Source of the DNA: Lamellibrachia columna
Lineage: Eukaryota; Annelida; Polychaeta; Sabellida; Siboglinidae
NCBI GenBank assembly: GCA_963662155.1
Contig: OY759262.1
Location: 11,511,000-11,574,999 of the forward strand
DNA length: 64,000 bases
Direction of reading: 5' to 3'
Positions 42,792 to 54,616 of this stretch are shown here, one piece after another (position 1 is the first letter of the stretch; each line of letters begins with the position of its first letter). The position numbers and the translations under genes were made by a program. The notes under the pieces were generated by a model. It was given only the letters and a program-made list of their open reading frames with translations. It made no database searches and was not told the DNA's origin.

Positions 42792-43159
42792 GTAAATTCT
42801 TTTTTGGATATATTTACATATACACACATGTAGGTAATTGTCTTTTAACTAGTTTGTAACAATTTTACATTTTTATTATCTTTTATACTTTAACTTTTAA
42901 CATATCTTTTTATGTTGCATTTTAATGACCAGAAAAGTACATCGAGACTCAGTGCTTGCTCTGCAAGCAATTCTCAGTCATGTTGAGTTAAAAATATTCC
43001 TCGGTGTTCTGTGTATCTACAATAATAATAAAGAACGAAACAAGATGAAAATGATTCTAATAATAAAATTAGTTGTATTATTTCAGTGATGATATGAGTG
43101 TAATGTCACGCTACTTATTAGTGCAAACATGTACATGTACAGTTTAAGTGTTATATGTA

Positions 43160-43440
43160 TTTATTTATTTTTTATTCATATTCTCTTGCGAGGTAGTTAG
43201 CAGAATTGAATGTAATGGCTCATGAGAGATGGAGTCGACAACAGATTTTATATTTACCCGCTGTGTTGGATATTTTACTTCCCTTGGCATAGGCACCAGA
43301 TAGAAGGTTTTTAGTGTCTCTTCCCAAAGACACAGGCAAAGTAGGGTGAACGATATTGTCCAAGTTTCGAAACAGCAGAAGGTGGATTTGAACCACGGAC
43401 CCTTGCCCAACAGTCCGACGTTTTAGCAGCCACACGCTCC
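43160..43440 (-). mobile_element. tRNA-derived SINE
   Basis: On the minus strand from about 43440: a tRNA-like head with a perfect B box GGTTCAAATCC and a weak A box (GTGTGGCTGCTAAAACG). Then comes a body with CTGTGTCTTTGGGAAGAGACAC, a motif type common in invertebrate SINEs. The 3' tail is A-rich (AATAAAAAATAAATAAAT). It lies in intron 3. Confidence 0.75.
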
Positions 43441-43489
43441 ACTTGTATGTTTTATGATATAGTACAATTGTCTCTCCATTCGTATCCAG

Positions 43490-43603
43490 GTTACATTGGT
43501 TGCCTCGGCGAGACAAAAACCAATCGCACTCTAACTCTTGTGGTAGAAAGATGGCTCACTTCAAACCACCCAAAGAAATGTGTGAGATTGTGTACACAAC
43601 AAG
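43490..43603 (+). CDS. YWTD-WSC protein, exon 4 (WSC domain, first half)
   Basis: Acceptor CGTATCCAG, donor CAAG|GTAAAT, phase 1 to phase 1, 38 residues (112-149). It starts GYIGCLGETKTNRTLTL and ends HPKKCVRLCTQQ. These are the first three cysteines and the Y-x-G-C start of a WSC domain. Confidence 0.9.
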
Positions 43604-44238
43604 GTAAATGCACTGAACAAATTATGCTTAAACAGTTAAGCTTACTAGGTTGTTGTAACCTTCTTCCTTAATAATGGTGTGATGGTAACATTCCATAGTA
43701 GGCATCCTGGCCTGAAGCAGCTCGGCTACGTGCACACAGAGTCTCTGCTTCTCGACTTGGCTACGTGGCCTAGATGTGCAGTGAGTTTCTAAATTATCGT
43801 CCCTTTCTTTTAAATGTCGAAAAAAATATCCAATAGCTATAAAAGCAATTTACACCATCATGTAGACCAGCTCCAATAGATTATATTTAATGTTTCCTTT
43901 TCATGTGTCTCTCCAATGAGTACAGTAACTCCAAAAACAAAATGGCAACCGTGTATGGGGTGTCTCATGGCTCAACTGCATAATTGAGTACATGGTTATA
44001 GACAGTGGTAGATATGTGCATGAATAGCCTTTGTTCAGTAATTGCACTGAGGCTGAATGCTTCCCAGAGAACAACAACCTACAGTCTGGATACCGCGCCA
44101 TATAAGAACCTAACTTTACCTTTAATTGTGGCTACAATCTTAATTATAGTGGTCATTTCAACACGTTTTGCTCAGTCCTCTTGCACATCATGGGTTTTTC
44201 TTGCATGTGTCAATTTACGTACATTGTTGTTACTACAG

Positions 44239-44406
44239 GATACACAGTGGCGGGTTTGGAGTATAGTAAAGAATGTTGGTGCGGTTCATCGTATGACAAT
44301 GACAAGAAGGTACCCGAGCCACATTGTGCCATGACATGTCCAGGTGATCACAGTCAAAGATGTGGCGGCAACTTCTTAATAAATGTGTATGACACACAAC
44401 TTCTGG
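44239..44406 (+). CDS. YWTD-WSC protein, exon 5 (WSC domain, second half)
   Basis: Acceptor TTACTACAG, donor CTGG|GTGAGA, phase 1 to phase 1, 56 residues (150-205). It reads GYTVAGLEYSKECWCGSS, then PHCAMTCPGDHSQRCGG and NVYDTQ. Together with exon 4 this gives the eight cysteines and CGG end of a complete WSC domain, a module thought to bind carbohydrate. Confidence 0.92.
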
Positions 44407-44639
44407 GTGAGAGGCAACATGTATTACTTGTATTATAAATGTTGAGATATTACACAATGCTTCTGAGCTAAATGTTTGCATTATATAACATTGTATAATG
44501 CAACATACAAAGGTAAACACCATATAATCTGGAAAACGGACATATACTTGAAGACCTACCTGTAGTGTAGTGGTGGCTAAAACAAGTTCGTAACTGACCT
44601 ATTCTCCAAAATCACAACGTTGTGATATAAACATATTTA

Positions 44640-45240
44640 ACAAGATTAGCATCCAAGGCAAAGGCCCAGATGGCAAGTGGACAAGGAAGCCATTGGCTTA
44701 TTGAGAGTCCAACATTTTTCATCTATGTGTAATCCACCCTCCTGAGATATGTGTCAACTCTGCATTTAAACACATTTAAACACACACATTTATAACCAGC
44801 TTCAGAAATGTTTTCTGAACATTTTGTTACTAGCTTGTATTGCCTGCTGAGAGTTCATCTGCAAACACTGCTGCACCCTTTCCACATAGATGAAGCCCAT
44901 TCCTCATGTAAATATCAGTCCTCCCAACAAAGCATCCCCACAAATCCAACTTCCTCTACCCTACATAGTTGCTGGACTAGCATCCTCCTTCAGCAATTTC
45001 GATAACCCTGACCCCTGCTTCCATTACTGGTAAAATCCCTGACAGAATTACCTGCTCAACCCATGTCTGCTTAAGTGTTCTGACTAGCTGCCTGTATTTT
45101 CTAACTATGGCAGTTCCTTCTCCACATTATTAATCCCTACACATACTAAAATAGATCCTCCCGGACACATGATTTTTCCACCCTCTCTGTGATAACCTCT
45201 ATTTTTGTCCCTGGAAAGCAAACCAGAACAAAAACAAGAA
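44640..45240 (-). mobile_element. Internally deleted CR1-like LINE copy
   Basis: The left part (44640-44770) matches the 3' end of the CR1 copy at 31165-31270. After that it jumps to sequence matching 33838-34380 (SGNH region). Most of the endonuclease and all reverse transcriptase are missing. Confidence 0.8.
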
Positions 45241-45249
45241 CAAGAAAGT

Positions 45250-45965
45250 TTATTTTGGCCCCCGTTTACAATACAAATAAAACATTTGTGATCAGGGGTG
45301 GGCCAATTACAAAAAATTATATCAATTACAATTACATTTCAATTTTTATTTCAATTACAATTACACTTATAATTATTCAATTACAATAACACTGATTCAA
45401 TTACAATTACATTATGCGGAACCAAATATATTCAGCATTTGTTAATTATACATTTTTGCACGTTTTGCTGAATTTCACATTTTTTTACACAATTGATAAA
45501 CAAATATAATGGTAATGTTTGTACATTTTGTTGAATTATGACTTAGAATTGTACCAAATAAAAAGACAGCCGTTTAAAACATATTTTTATTGTATAAAAA
45601 TATATACATGTTAGCAGGCCTGTAGGTTAGAAGCAATAACAACATTCCAACTGACATCTATTGAACTGAACTGGATGGCTATGGCTAAATACATTAGTAG
45701 TCCTTTAATCCATTACAGGGATGATACTCTTTGGATGCCATGCCCATGTGTGACATGTTTGCTAGCAGATTGCAATTAAGTTTTGCTTAAAAGGGATACA
45801 TTTTCTGGTGCACTTGTTTGATTATTTAAGCAGGTGTTATTAGTCTTGAATTTCAGCCTGTGTGAGACTAAAATTGTATTTTTGTTTACAGTTTGTTCAG
45901 GTAGTTTGTGATATGAAACGTACTGTAATTAATTTTAAATTATACAAAATATAGCAATTATAATC
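45250..45965. other. Intron 5, AT-rich, no gene
   Basis: Includes a TCAATTACAATTACA simple-sequence patch (45320-45415). Nothing else recognised. Confidence 0.5.
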
Positions 45966-45966
45966 A

Positions 45967-46977
45967 CGGACAAAAACCCTGCCGGACATAACCCCTGCTT
46001 TACAATTAGCTGCAATACCATGTAACAACCATGTAAAAATATTTTGTTTCCATTTCTTTTATTTTTCATACAATATATTCTGAAAATATTTCACACATTC
46101 ACAGAAATACTGTCAGTTCACTTCCACGATATTGTAACAATATTTTCCATTTCTTTTATTTTTCATACAATATATTTTACAAATATTTCACACATTTACA
46201 GAAATACTGTCAGTTCACTTCCACCAGATTGTAACAATATTTTCCATTTCTTTTATTTTTCATACGATATATTCTGAAAATATTTCGTACATTCACAGAA
46301 ATACTGTCAGTTCACTTCTACCAGATTGTAACAATATTTTCCATTTCTTTTATTTTTCATACGATATATTCTGAAAATATTTCGCACATTCACAGAAATA
46401 CTGTCAGTTCACTTCCACCAGATTGTAACAATATTTTCCATTTCTTTTATTTTTCATACAATATATTCTGAAAATATTTTACGCATTCACAGAAGTATTG
46501 TCAGTTCACTTCCACCAGATTGTAACAATATTTTTCATTTCTTTTATTTTTCATACAATATATTCTGAAAATATTTCACACATTCACAGAAATACTGTCA
46601 GTTCACTTCCACCAGATGGTGTAACCGACTGCCTTCAGGACTGCTTCCATGGGTTTGCGGCCATCACAGACATCTGTGCACAGGTTGCGTAGTGTCTCCT
46701 GGAGCTGCACATATGTTTGATGAACATGCTTCTTGGGGGGGGTGTCCATGTGAATCCCGAAGAACTGTGGTTGCGACATCATTGTGATCTTTATGCAGAT
46801 TGTCGATAGCCCGCCAGATTGTTTACATATACAAAACATTGAAATATTTAATTTTTTGTCTCTTTGTCAGATCACACTTTCAAAACACATCTCTGTAATT
46901 GAATATTGAAAAATATTTAAAAGCATGGGTTTTGACCATTTTCTCATTAGGGGGTTATGTCCAGCAGGAGTTCTGTC
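45967..46977 (-). mobile_element. DNA transposon remnant with internal minisatellite
   Basis: Inverted ends: GGACAAAAACCCTGCCGGAC (45973 onward) versus the reverse complement of the 46945-46975 segment, sharing CTGCYGGACATAACCCC. Inside are a ~98-bp tandem array and a minus-strand ORF (46603-46839) reading QPQFFGIHMDTPPKKHVHQT then LRNLCTDVCDGRKPMEAVLK, perhaps a transposase or captured-exon remnant of unknown family. No target duplication could be fixed. Confidence 0.6.
46044..46620. repeat. ~98-bp minisatellite (about six units)
   Basis: Each unit contains ACTGTCAGTTCACTTCCACC and TTTCTTTTATTTTTCATAC. Copies of the first motif start near 46108, 46206, 46303, 46401, 46498 and 46595. Confidence 0.9.
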
Positions 46978-47330
46978 CTACACCCACTATAACTTAATAA
47001 AGGGTCAGAGACTTCTGTTAAGGTTAATATATGAAATATAATTAATTCCCTCATTAATACTAAAGGTTATGACAGTGCATGTGTGCAGAAGGAGAATGAG
47101 CATGCATGAATATTCGAGTGTATACATTGAAATATGTGTGATAATATGTAATATAAATTGTAGATAGTACTCATACATTCATGTATGTATTACGGATTTA
47201 GTCAATTTTTATAGCAAGTATAGCAGTATAGTATTGAACAGTAGTAGTCATACATTCATATATGTATTACTGATTTAGTAGATTTTGAAAGCAAGTGTAG
47301 CAGTTTGGTATTGAACACGTAACTTCATAT
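46978..47330. other. Intron 5, no feature beyond a duplicated segment
   Basis: CATACATTCATRTATGTATTAC appears twice (47171 and 47249) within an imperfect ~75-bp duplication. No gene. Confidence 0.45.
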
Positions 47331-48305
47331 TTTTATATTAAATAATTTTTTTTGCATAATTTGCAAAATTCCGCAAACTGTGAGTTCCTACCTTCTCTGT
47401 AACTATTTTTGGGGTATTATTAATAACATGTGGCACGTTAAGACACCTTTTGGCAAATTCATGTTTAGTTCTCAATGAGTTATACTCAGTTGTACTCCTA
47501 GTGTTATGATTGTGTATATTTGGGGTTATTTTCCAGTTTAATAAGTAGGCAGGTAAGTCTTGATGCATGTATTTAAAATAGAATTTAAGTTCATGTAACT
47601 TTAATAAATCATCTATTTTTAAAATATGCATTTAATCTGTTTATAATCCTGACAATTTTGGAACACTTGTTTGGTATTTTTCAGTGTGTTTTTTCCAAGG
47701 CATTTTAAAGGTCATATATTTATATTTATTATTTTAATGATAATTTATTAATATTAAGCCATTCCATTATTTTTAGGAGTTCATCATTTACTGCAGATGC
47801 AGTGCTTTTGTTTGGTATATTCTCATTAAAGGATTTGATGGTGGTAAATAAGGTGGTGTTATCGGCATACATAATAAAGTTAAACATTTTGCTAGCTTTT
47901 GGAAAATCATTTATATATAATAAATTATTATAAATAACAACGGACCAAGGATAAATCCTTGCGGTACACCAATGTTTATAGATAAAATATCCGATTTAGC
48001 ATTTTCAAATTCGACATATTGATTTCAATTGTTTAAATAACTTTTAAATAAATTCGGAATAGATCCATCTAAACCATAATATCTTAATTTAGTTAAATAG
48101 TATTGAATGATCAATAGTGTCAAATGCCTTTGAGAGGTCAAGAAAAATGCTGAATGGTACATTATGTTTATCCATTTGTGTGATTATTCTAGTTCAAGTC
48201 TACTAGTTCAAGTGATGCATATTCAGTCGAGTGTTTTTGTCTAAAGCCATATTGATTATCAAAACAAAGTTTGGAATCTTTGAAATGTGCATATAACTGA
48301 CTATA

Positions 48306-49895
48306 GGGAAGAATTGCCGGGATTGGACCAGTTCCTTGATCGGACCAGTGCTGTATATTCCATATTACTGTATTCCATGGCATCCTCTGTTGATTATATC
48401 ATTCATCAGTGACATTTCCGATGACCCGGTAAGTGTCGACAGAATGGCCCGGGAAGCTGGAGTGTTCATGGTTTCACTTCCGCCATATATGACTCGCCGA
48501 CTCCAGCCTTTGGGTGGGGCCTTTTTTGGACCATTTAGGAAATACTACGATGATGCGTTGAGGAAGTGGATGAGAGAACATGTAGGCAGACCAGTGACAA
48601 CATGGCAAGTCACTGAAATACTTAATGTGGAATAAAGAAAAGCAGTATCCATCCAGAATGCTGTTAGTGGCTTCAGGAAAGCAGGTCTGTGGTCATTGAC
48701 CATATACGTATTCCAAGACTCCGAGTTCGCTGCTGCTACGGTAACTAATGTAATCGCAGAAGCTGCACAAGAACACAACCCTATGCCACTTCTGACACCA
48801 GTTGTTGCAGCTCCAGCACAGACCACTGTTGCTGCGGAAGCTGTACCAGAGTTATGCCCACCGAAGAAAGAAACTAGCTAAACAAAGCAAAGTCGGACCA
48901 GAGATAGCTACGCCTACTAGGCCTACACCCACCCAAGAGCCCAGTACTTCTAAGACCACTGCAACTCAATCGAGAGCACACAACAGTTCTGATCCACCCA
49001 AAACTAGTCGACTGCAGCTCATCAAGGACATCGAAAGCTGCAGAACTGGTCAATCGTGCACCACTTTGTACAATGATAAACTCTACCCAAGCATAATGCG
49101 ACGAGTAATGGATGTGACGAAAGAAACTGTGGTGGTAAAGTGTATGTAAATTGTGGGAACAGGTTCTGATGGCTTCTGAACGATGACACAGCAGAATATG
49201 AATTGCAGTTGACACTATGCAGGCATAGTGTGACAAGTAATGGATGTGAAGAAAGACTCTATGGTGCCAGTGCATGCAATTGCGAGACAGAACATGTTGT
49301 GATGGGCTCTAAAGAATGTCGATCATTTCCTAGCCTATTCCAGAGCCATTGACAGAAGACTATGAACATTAGGCCCTGTTAACATTTCATTTGACTATTG
49401 ATTAATTTTATGTTTCTAATGAACACTATATTTTACTCAAGTATTAATTCAAAGTTTGGTCTACATAATTTGTTTTTCTGTCCAGTCGAAGAAGACATGG
49501 TACATTGTGTAGGGTGGATGGAACTAGAAAGATTATGAACACTGATATTTATTAGTACATTGTATTTGACTAATGATAACTATTATTGTTATAATGTTTA
49601 TGTTTCTTATGCATCAATTCATAATTATGTTTAGTCCTATGTAATTATTTTACTTTTGGTCCAATTGAAGACATTGGGTGGTCCAATTGAGGAAACCGTG
49701 GCCACAATTGGACCGTTTTGTTATTTTTTTTAAATACATTTTTTTTTTATGAATGATTTTTTTTTAATTGATAGCTTGAAAAGTTGAAAGTAAAATATAA
49801 ACTCTATGTTAGTACATTGTTTACATCAATTCCATTTGTTTTCGCGTCTATATTCAAGTTTATTGTTAGGGGTCCCAATCCCTGCAACTCTCCCC
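48306..49895 (+). mobile_element. Pogo/Tigger-like DNA transposon with both ends, internally deleted
   Basis: 1590 bp bounded by TA duplications (48304-48305 and 49896-49897). Terminal inverted repeats of about 24 bp: GGGAAGAATTGCCGGGATTG and, at the other end reversed, GGGGAGAGTTGCAGGGATTG. It carries only the C-terminal third of a DDE transposase: MVSLPPYMTRRLQPLGGAF, then GPFRKYYDDALRKWMREHVG and RPVTTWQVTEIL (48430-48635), a pogo/Jerky-type signature. The DNA-binding and most catalytic parts are gone, so it is non-autonomous. It sits inside the minus-strand LINE. Confidence 0.92.
48422..48881 (+). pseudogene. Pogo-like transposase C-terminal fragment
   Basis: Open at 48336-48635 with the DDE_1-type tail motifs, a stop at 48633-48635, then a second frame (48696-48881) rich in Ala/Val/Pro ending with PPKKETS. 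It contains the last catalytic block region only. No start codon of its own is expected. Confidence 0.75.
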
Positions 49896-50114
49896 TATAT
49901 TGTTTTCTCTAATACTTTTGAAATAGTTGGAAGGAGAGAAATGGGTCTATAATGTTTAAATAGTGATGGATCATCTTTCTTGAAAATAGGAATAACTTTG
50001 GCAATTTTGAGTTTGTCAGGGAATATGCCTGTGTTTATAACGTGGTTGATTAATAGGGTTAATGATGGCAGGTTTTAATATTTTCAACAGTTTTGAAATG
50101 AAGTGTTTAGAACG

Positions 50115-50500
50115 AATGCCCCCAGGCATTTTGAAATGCTGGCCATCCTATCATTTTTTTAAAGGTAGAGAAGGGGGCTGGTTGGTGGCTGACATGTTTC
50201 CTTGTCCGTGCTATGAGAAAAAGATGGCCCAAGGAAGGGATGTTGCCAGATCCCACTGCTGGGATAATGCTTCTAATTGGTCAGACACCTCATGCAGTGA
50301 GGGAATATAGGGGGTGCTGACAGCTCCCATAGCAGGGTTAGTGCTTGTAATTGGGCAGAGGCCCCTTGCAGTGAGGGGATGAATCTTTTAATTGGTCAGC
50401 TTTCATTCCCCCAGGCCCTTGGTAGGGATGGTCCCTGGCCTCAGGTAGGGTCCCAAGATGCATCAGTCAGTTGTTCTGACATAAACCATGCACAATGATA
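50115..50500. mobile_element. GC-rich short insert in the LINE
   Basis: Interrupts LINE sequence between the reverse transcriptase start and the endonuclease. It shares an inverted ~25-bp block (ATGATAGGATGGCCAGCA then TTCAAAA) with 57473-57500. Class unknown; possibly a SINE. Confidence 0.4.
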
Positions 50501-51399
50501 ACACTATGCTTAATCTTACAAATTTAGGAGGAAGTTTAGTTTTTAGATTGATATCCATGAATAGGAAGTATGGTTGATGATCAGAAAGAAGCGTTAGTGA
50601 AGATTCCTGCTGTACTGTCTAATACAAACTTATTTAACATACAGAAAACATTGTCTATTAATGTTTCATTGATTGTAGTGAAGCGGGTTGGAAATGTAAT
50701 TTTAGGACAGAGACTCTATGATGACATAGTATCAAAAAAGTCACTATATATTCTATTTTCGTTAATTTTTAGTAAATTAATGTTGAAGTGCCCTGTAATA
50801 ATGGATTGTAAATTCATCAGTGAAATGTTTAATATTCTTGTCACATGATCTTGGTGGTCTATATATGTTCCGAATAGTAATAGTCTTTAATAAATTACTT
50901 CCAGTTATTTGAATTATCAAATTATCATCCTCTCCCAATGTTCATACATTTTGATAATAATTTTACTGCATAGTTATAATTTTTATCTACCTATATTATT
51001 AGCCCACCTTTATTATTGCAGTTTTTTCCTTGAGCTATTAATCCGTATCCCTCTAAACTGAATTGAGATAAATCATCATTTTTGGATTTCCATATCTCTT
51101 GTAAACATATAATGCTAAATTTTAAATTTGTAGTATTGAGGAGCTCAACAATTTTTTCAGTTTCATAGAATTTAGCATTTATGGATTGTATATTTGTACT
51201 TAGGATACTAAATTTATCAGTAATACTGTTTACTAACAAGTGAAACTTATCGATATCATAATCTGATGAGCGGTGTATCAATTGGGGTTCATTAATTTCA
51301 GCATTGTTTTCATTTATATCAAGAAGATTATTTAAACAATTGTTTTGGATACCCCTTAAGTAGGAGAGAAATGCTTCATCAAAAGTCATTGGTTAAGGT

Positions 51400-52500
51400 C
51401 GAAAGTACAAATTAAGGTAGCTAAATCACTAAACGTGTGTGAAGTGTTTTGCAAATGAATGAATGTACGTTTGATTATACGTGTTAATGCTATACTATGC
51501 TCAGTTTGAGTCGGTGAGTAAGTTGGTGAGTAAGTTGGTGAGTAAGACAAACCTAAGGTACAATGAAAATTAAAGCATGTCAGTGGAATCATTACCATCT
51601 AAAATGGTTTAAGTTTCACAATTCTACTAAATCTGATATCAGTGTGAGAATGCCTAGGGTGGCATAGCATAAAAAGAAAATATATGAATATGGTGTTAAC
51701 CATGTTCATTATGGAAAAGCTCGAGGACTCGTACTAAAAAAATTTTTGAGTGCTATTTTCACATAATTTCTACAGTAGGCAATGGCAGAGTATATCAATT
51801 GGTAAAGGCACATTGCATTGTACAATGACATCATGTGTGCAATAAAATCAAATCATAATAAATCAAGCATTGTTAGTTTGCTTAATTGATATAAGAAGAA
51901 CTGTTTTTTATAATGTACAATAAAGGTAACATGGAAGTAGAATTCAAAAATATGAAAAAACTGATCCACCAGGTGATGGCTATGATAGCTATGATAGCTA
52001 TAATAGTTTTCATCCAGAGTTTTAGCATTTGTCAACAGTCTAGGTATAACAGAGAGAGAGAGAGATAAATTTATTCAGATCAACCATGAACATAATAGTA
52101 CATTTATAATACATGATAACTGATAGTAAATGTTGATTGATCCATGGAGACCTGCACTAAGACCTGATGGATCACTGATATACAGGCTACCATGACAATT
52201 ACATTGTCATTCATTAACTGACCAACTAATACTGATGTCATAAATAATAGTAAATTCAACATTAAAATAAAGTGTAAGCTATGTATGACACAGTAGAAAA
52301 AGGTGCAGAATACAAGAAAACAGTTATGAAGTAATAAATAAGTAGAAATACTGATATCAACAGTTAACACTACTAGCTCTCTCACACTAACTTTACCACA
52401 ACCAATTAATACTAACTGAACAAAACTAAGTTACATTAAGATTACTGAACATTCTTCAGGATAGTTCATTTTCAAATCAGATAACTTTCATTTTTCATAT
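51400..52500. other. LINE 5' flank and intron sequence
   Basis: Contains GAGTAAGTTGGT triplet repeats (51510-51545), a TATGATAGC repeat (51978-52003) and (AG)n at 52051-52067. No coding region recognised; the ORF at 52104-52385 (minus) lacks motifs. Confidence 0.45.
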
Positions 52501-52530
52501 CCAAGGTGTTTTAATTTACCTGGTAGAGGC

Positions 52531-52561
52531 TTTCATCAACGTATCACGTTGACTTCATCAG
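52531..52561 (-). ncRNA. Hammerhead-ribozyme-like core (relic)
   Basis: Minus strand: CTGATGA, then a helix TCAACG-TGATA-CGTTGA, then GAAA, i.e. the conserved core and stem II of a hammerhead ribozyme. Stem III can only form weakly (GCCT/AGGT) and stem I was not found. Such motifs occur in Penelope-like elements, and one starts directly beside it, but on the other strand. Probably a relic. Confidence 0.4.
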
Positions 52562-52639
52562 TACTGATTATGCTGAATGATGTCATCTTACACGTGAGGT
52601 AGTTCGTAATTGCCACTTGTTGGAAAAACAGAACACCAC

Positions 52640-53820
52640 ACAGAAAACTCACAAGAACTGGTGAAGGAAATGACAAAGCTGAGAGTAAAAGAAGGAGAAT
52701 CATTTGTCATCATATGATGTGTCGCTGTTCACGAAGACCCCGATCAAAGAAGCGTGCGGAATCATCACAAAAAGGCTAGAAAATGACAAGACACTAAAGA
52801 AGAGAACAAACCTAAACGTAGACGACATCATGGAGTTGTTGAAATTTGTCCTGGAGACGACATACTTCAGATGGGAAGGAGAAATTTACAAGCAGAAATT
52901 TGGAGTAGCCATGGGCAGTCCGGTATCCCCCATTGTTGTCAACCTGTACATGGAGGACCTGGAGCAGAAAATAATAGCCAATAGCACCGGTAGATTGCCA
53001 ACCAAGAAACTGGAAACGATATGTGGATGATGTAATTTGCCTGGTACACACAGGAAAGGCAAAGAAATTACAACAACACATGAACACTGTAGACCCCACA
53101 GGGAGCATCATTTTCATGTGGGAAGATGCCCTACTTGGATGCGAAGTTCACCAGAAAGGAAGATGGCAGTGTGAAGTCTACAGTGTACAGGAAGAAGACG
53201 CACACCGACCAATACTTGAACTTTGCGTGCCACCACCCCAAACATCCGAAGTTAGGAGTGGTCAGAACCCTTATGAACAGGTGTGAGATGATAACTTCAG
53301 AGGAGGGGGACAAGAAGGAAGAGGTGGAACACTTGAGAGGAGCTCTAAGAGTATGTGGCTATCCGTCCTGGGCCTTGAACAAGGTGACAGATAGCAGTAA
53401 GAAGAAAAAGAACAACAACAAAATAAATGACAGAAATTTCAGGAGCCAAGTAGTCATACGTAGTACTGAAGAAATATGGAGTAGCAACAGCCATGCGTCC
53501 CCACACCACCCTCAGGCGCTTGTTGGTACATCCCAAGGACAAAGTAGAGCTAGAAGAACAGGGTAAACTGGTGTACCAAACACCATGCAAGAACTGTGGT
53601 GCTGAGTACATTGGGGAGACAGGAAGACTACTAAAAACATGACCGGAGGAACACAGAAAGGATGTAGACAACATGAAAAAAGAGAAATACACAAGGAGCG
53701 GGAAAAAAAGATTGATGTCTAACATCAATAAATCTGCCCTTACAGACCATGCGACAACTGAAAACCACATCATAGATTGTAGACAAGGAACCCAACCGAA
53801 GATTCTGGCACATCAAAGAA
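52640..53820 (+). mobile_element. Penelope-like retroelement with GIY-YIG endonuclease, 5'-truncated
   Basis: The + strand encodes a Penelope-type reverse transcriptase: YDVSLFTKTPIKEACGIITK, then FGVAMGSPVSPIVVNLYMED, the YVDD catalytic box (about 53020, split by a frameshift), and THTDQYLNFACHHPKHPKLG. The GIY-YIG endonuclease follows at about 53560-53790 (LVYQTPCKNCGAEYIGETGR, ending ALTDHATTENHIID). One catalytic Arg region is interrupted by a stop (KT stop PEEHRK). The N-terminal third of the reverse transcriptase is missing. Frameshifts at about 53010, 53130 and 53500 make it inactive. Confidence 0.9.
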
Positions 53821-54215
53821 GCCATCTGGATCTCCCTCTCTCTCCCATCAACATGTCACCTTTCCCTCCCATCTCCTGGCTATCTTGCACTCCTGCTGCC
53901 TTCACTTCTGATGCCTTCACTCACATCACCTTCCCTCCCTTCTGCTTTGCTCCCATCTTCTTCCTTCCCATCTCCCTCGCTCCCATCACTTTTCTTCCCA
54001 TTTCCTTTGCTCCCTTTTCCTTTGCTCCATCATTTTCCTAACCGTCCCAGTTCCTCCTGTTTCCTTCTGTTTCATCTCCTTACATCCAGTCTCCTTACGT
54101 CTTGACACCTTACCTCCTCTCAGCCTCCTTCCAGGCTGAGGTGAGCTCCCCCAGCATCTCTCGCATTGCCTTCCCCCACTTTATCATCCACTGTCCACCC
54201 ACCATATGCATGAAC
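53817..54215 (-). mobile_element. CR1-like ORF1 repeat fragment
   Basis: Matches 34566-34940 of the large CR1 copy, including the CCTTCCCTCCCATCTCC-type units and the flank CACTTTATCATCCACTGTCC. It abuts the Penelope-like element directly. Confidence 0.75.
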
Positions 54216-54456
54216 TGTAATGACATTTTTCTTATCTTTCATATTAGTAAAGAAACATTGATCATGCGGGATTCATGGTTCATGATTCATTCGTGGTTCA
54301 TGATTCATGGTATATAGACATGATAAAAGAAAGATAGTGTTTCCCTTCACGTTAACATTGATGGTATGTGCATTCATTACAGTGATTGTAAGAAGAGGGT
54401 AATGATTGCAAAAATTATTACGTATTTTTTTAACTTAATTTTTTGTCTGAATGCAG

Positions 54457-54616
54457 TTGTACACGGATTGGCGGTTGAAACGGTGTCTGGGAAGATCTAC
54501 TTCACTAACAACAACAAAGTTGAAGTGGTGAACTCGGATGGCAGAGAGAGGGCTAGAGTAATCGAGCATTCAAATGGAGCAAGAACGTACGGCGTCGCCG
54601 TAGACATCGCTGACAG
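54457..54616 (+). CDS. YWTD-WSC protein, exon 6 (propeller resumes)
   Basis: Acceptor TGAATGCAG, donor ACAG|GTAAAT, phase 1 in, phase 2 out; residues 206-258. It reads VHGLAVETVSGKIYFTNNN and VVNSDGRERARVIEHSNGAR then GVAVDIADR: one full blade and the start of the next, with YWTD as YFTN. Confidence 0.9.

Larger units (their letters stand above)
47338..51389 (-). mobile_element. LINE (second family), decayed and interrupted by two insertions
   Basis: Minus strand, 5' to 3': endonuclease start (51389-50991) with FSILSTNIQSINAKFYETEK and FSIICLQEIWKSKND; a broken middle with TIRNIYRPPRS (about 50840); reverse transcriptase start with KVIPIFKKDDPSLFKHYRPI (about 49990); an interruption by the pogo-like element; then NQYGFRQKHSTEYASLELVD (about 48220) and a decayed catalytic region (48180-47800). 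The C-terminal tail is at 47631-47338. A different family from the CR1 copies. Another GC-rich insert lies at about 50115-50500. Confidence 0.85.

Noticed and set aside
43370..43440. A functional tRNA gene
   Set aside because: A good B box but a poor A box, no clean cloverleaf, and it is fused to a SINE body with an A-rich tail.
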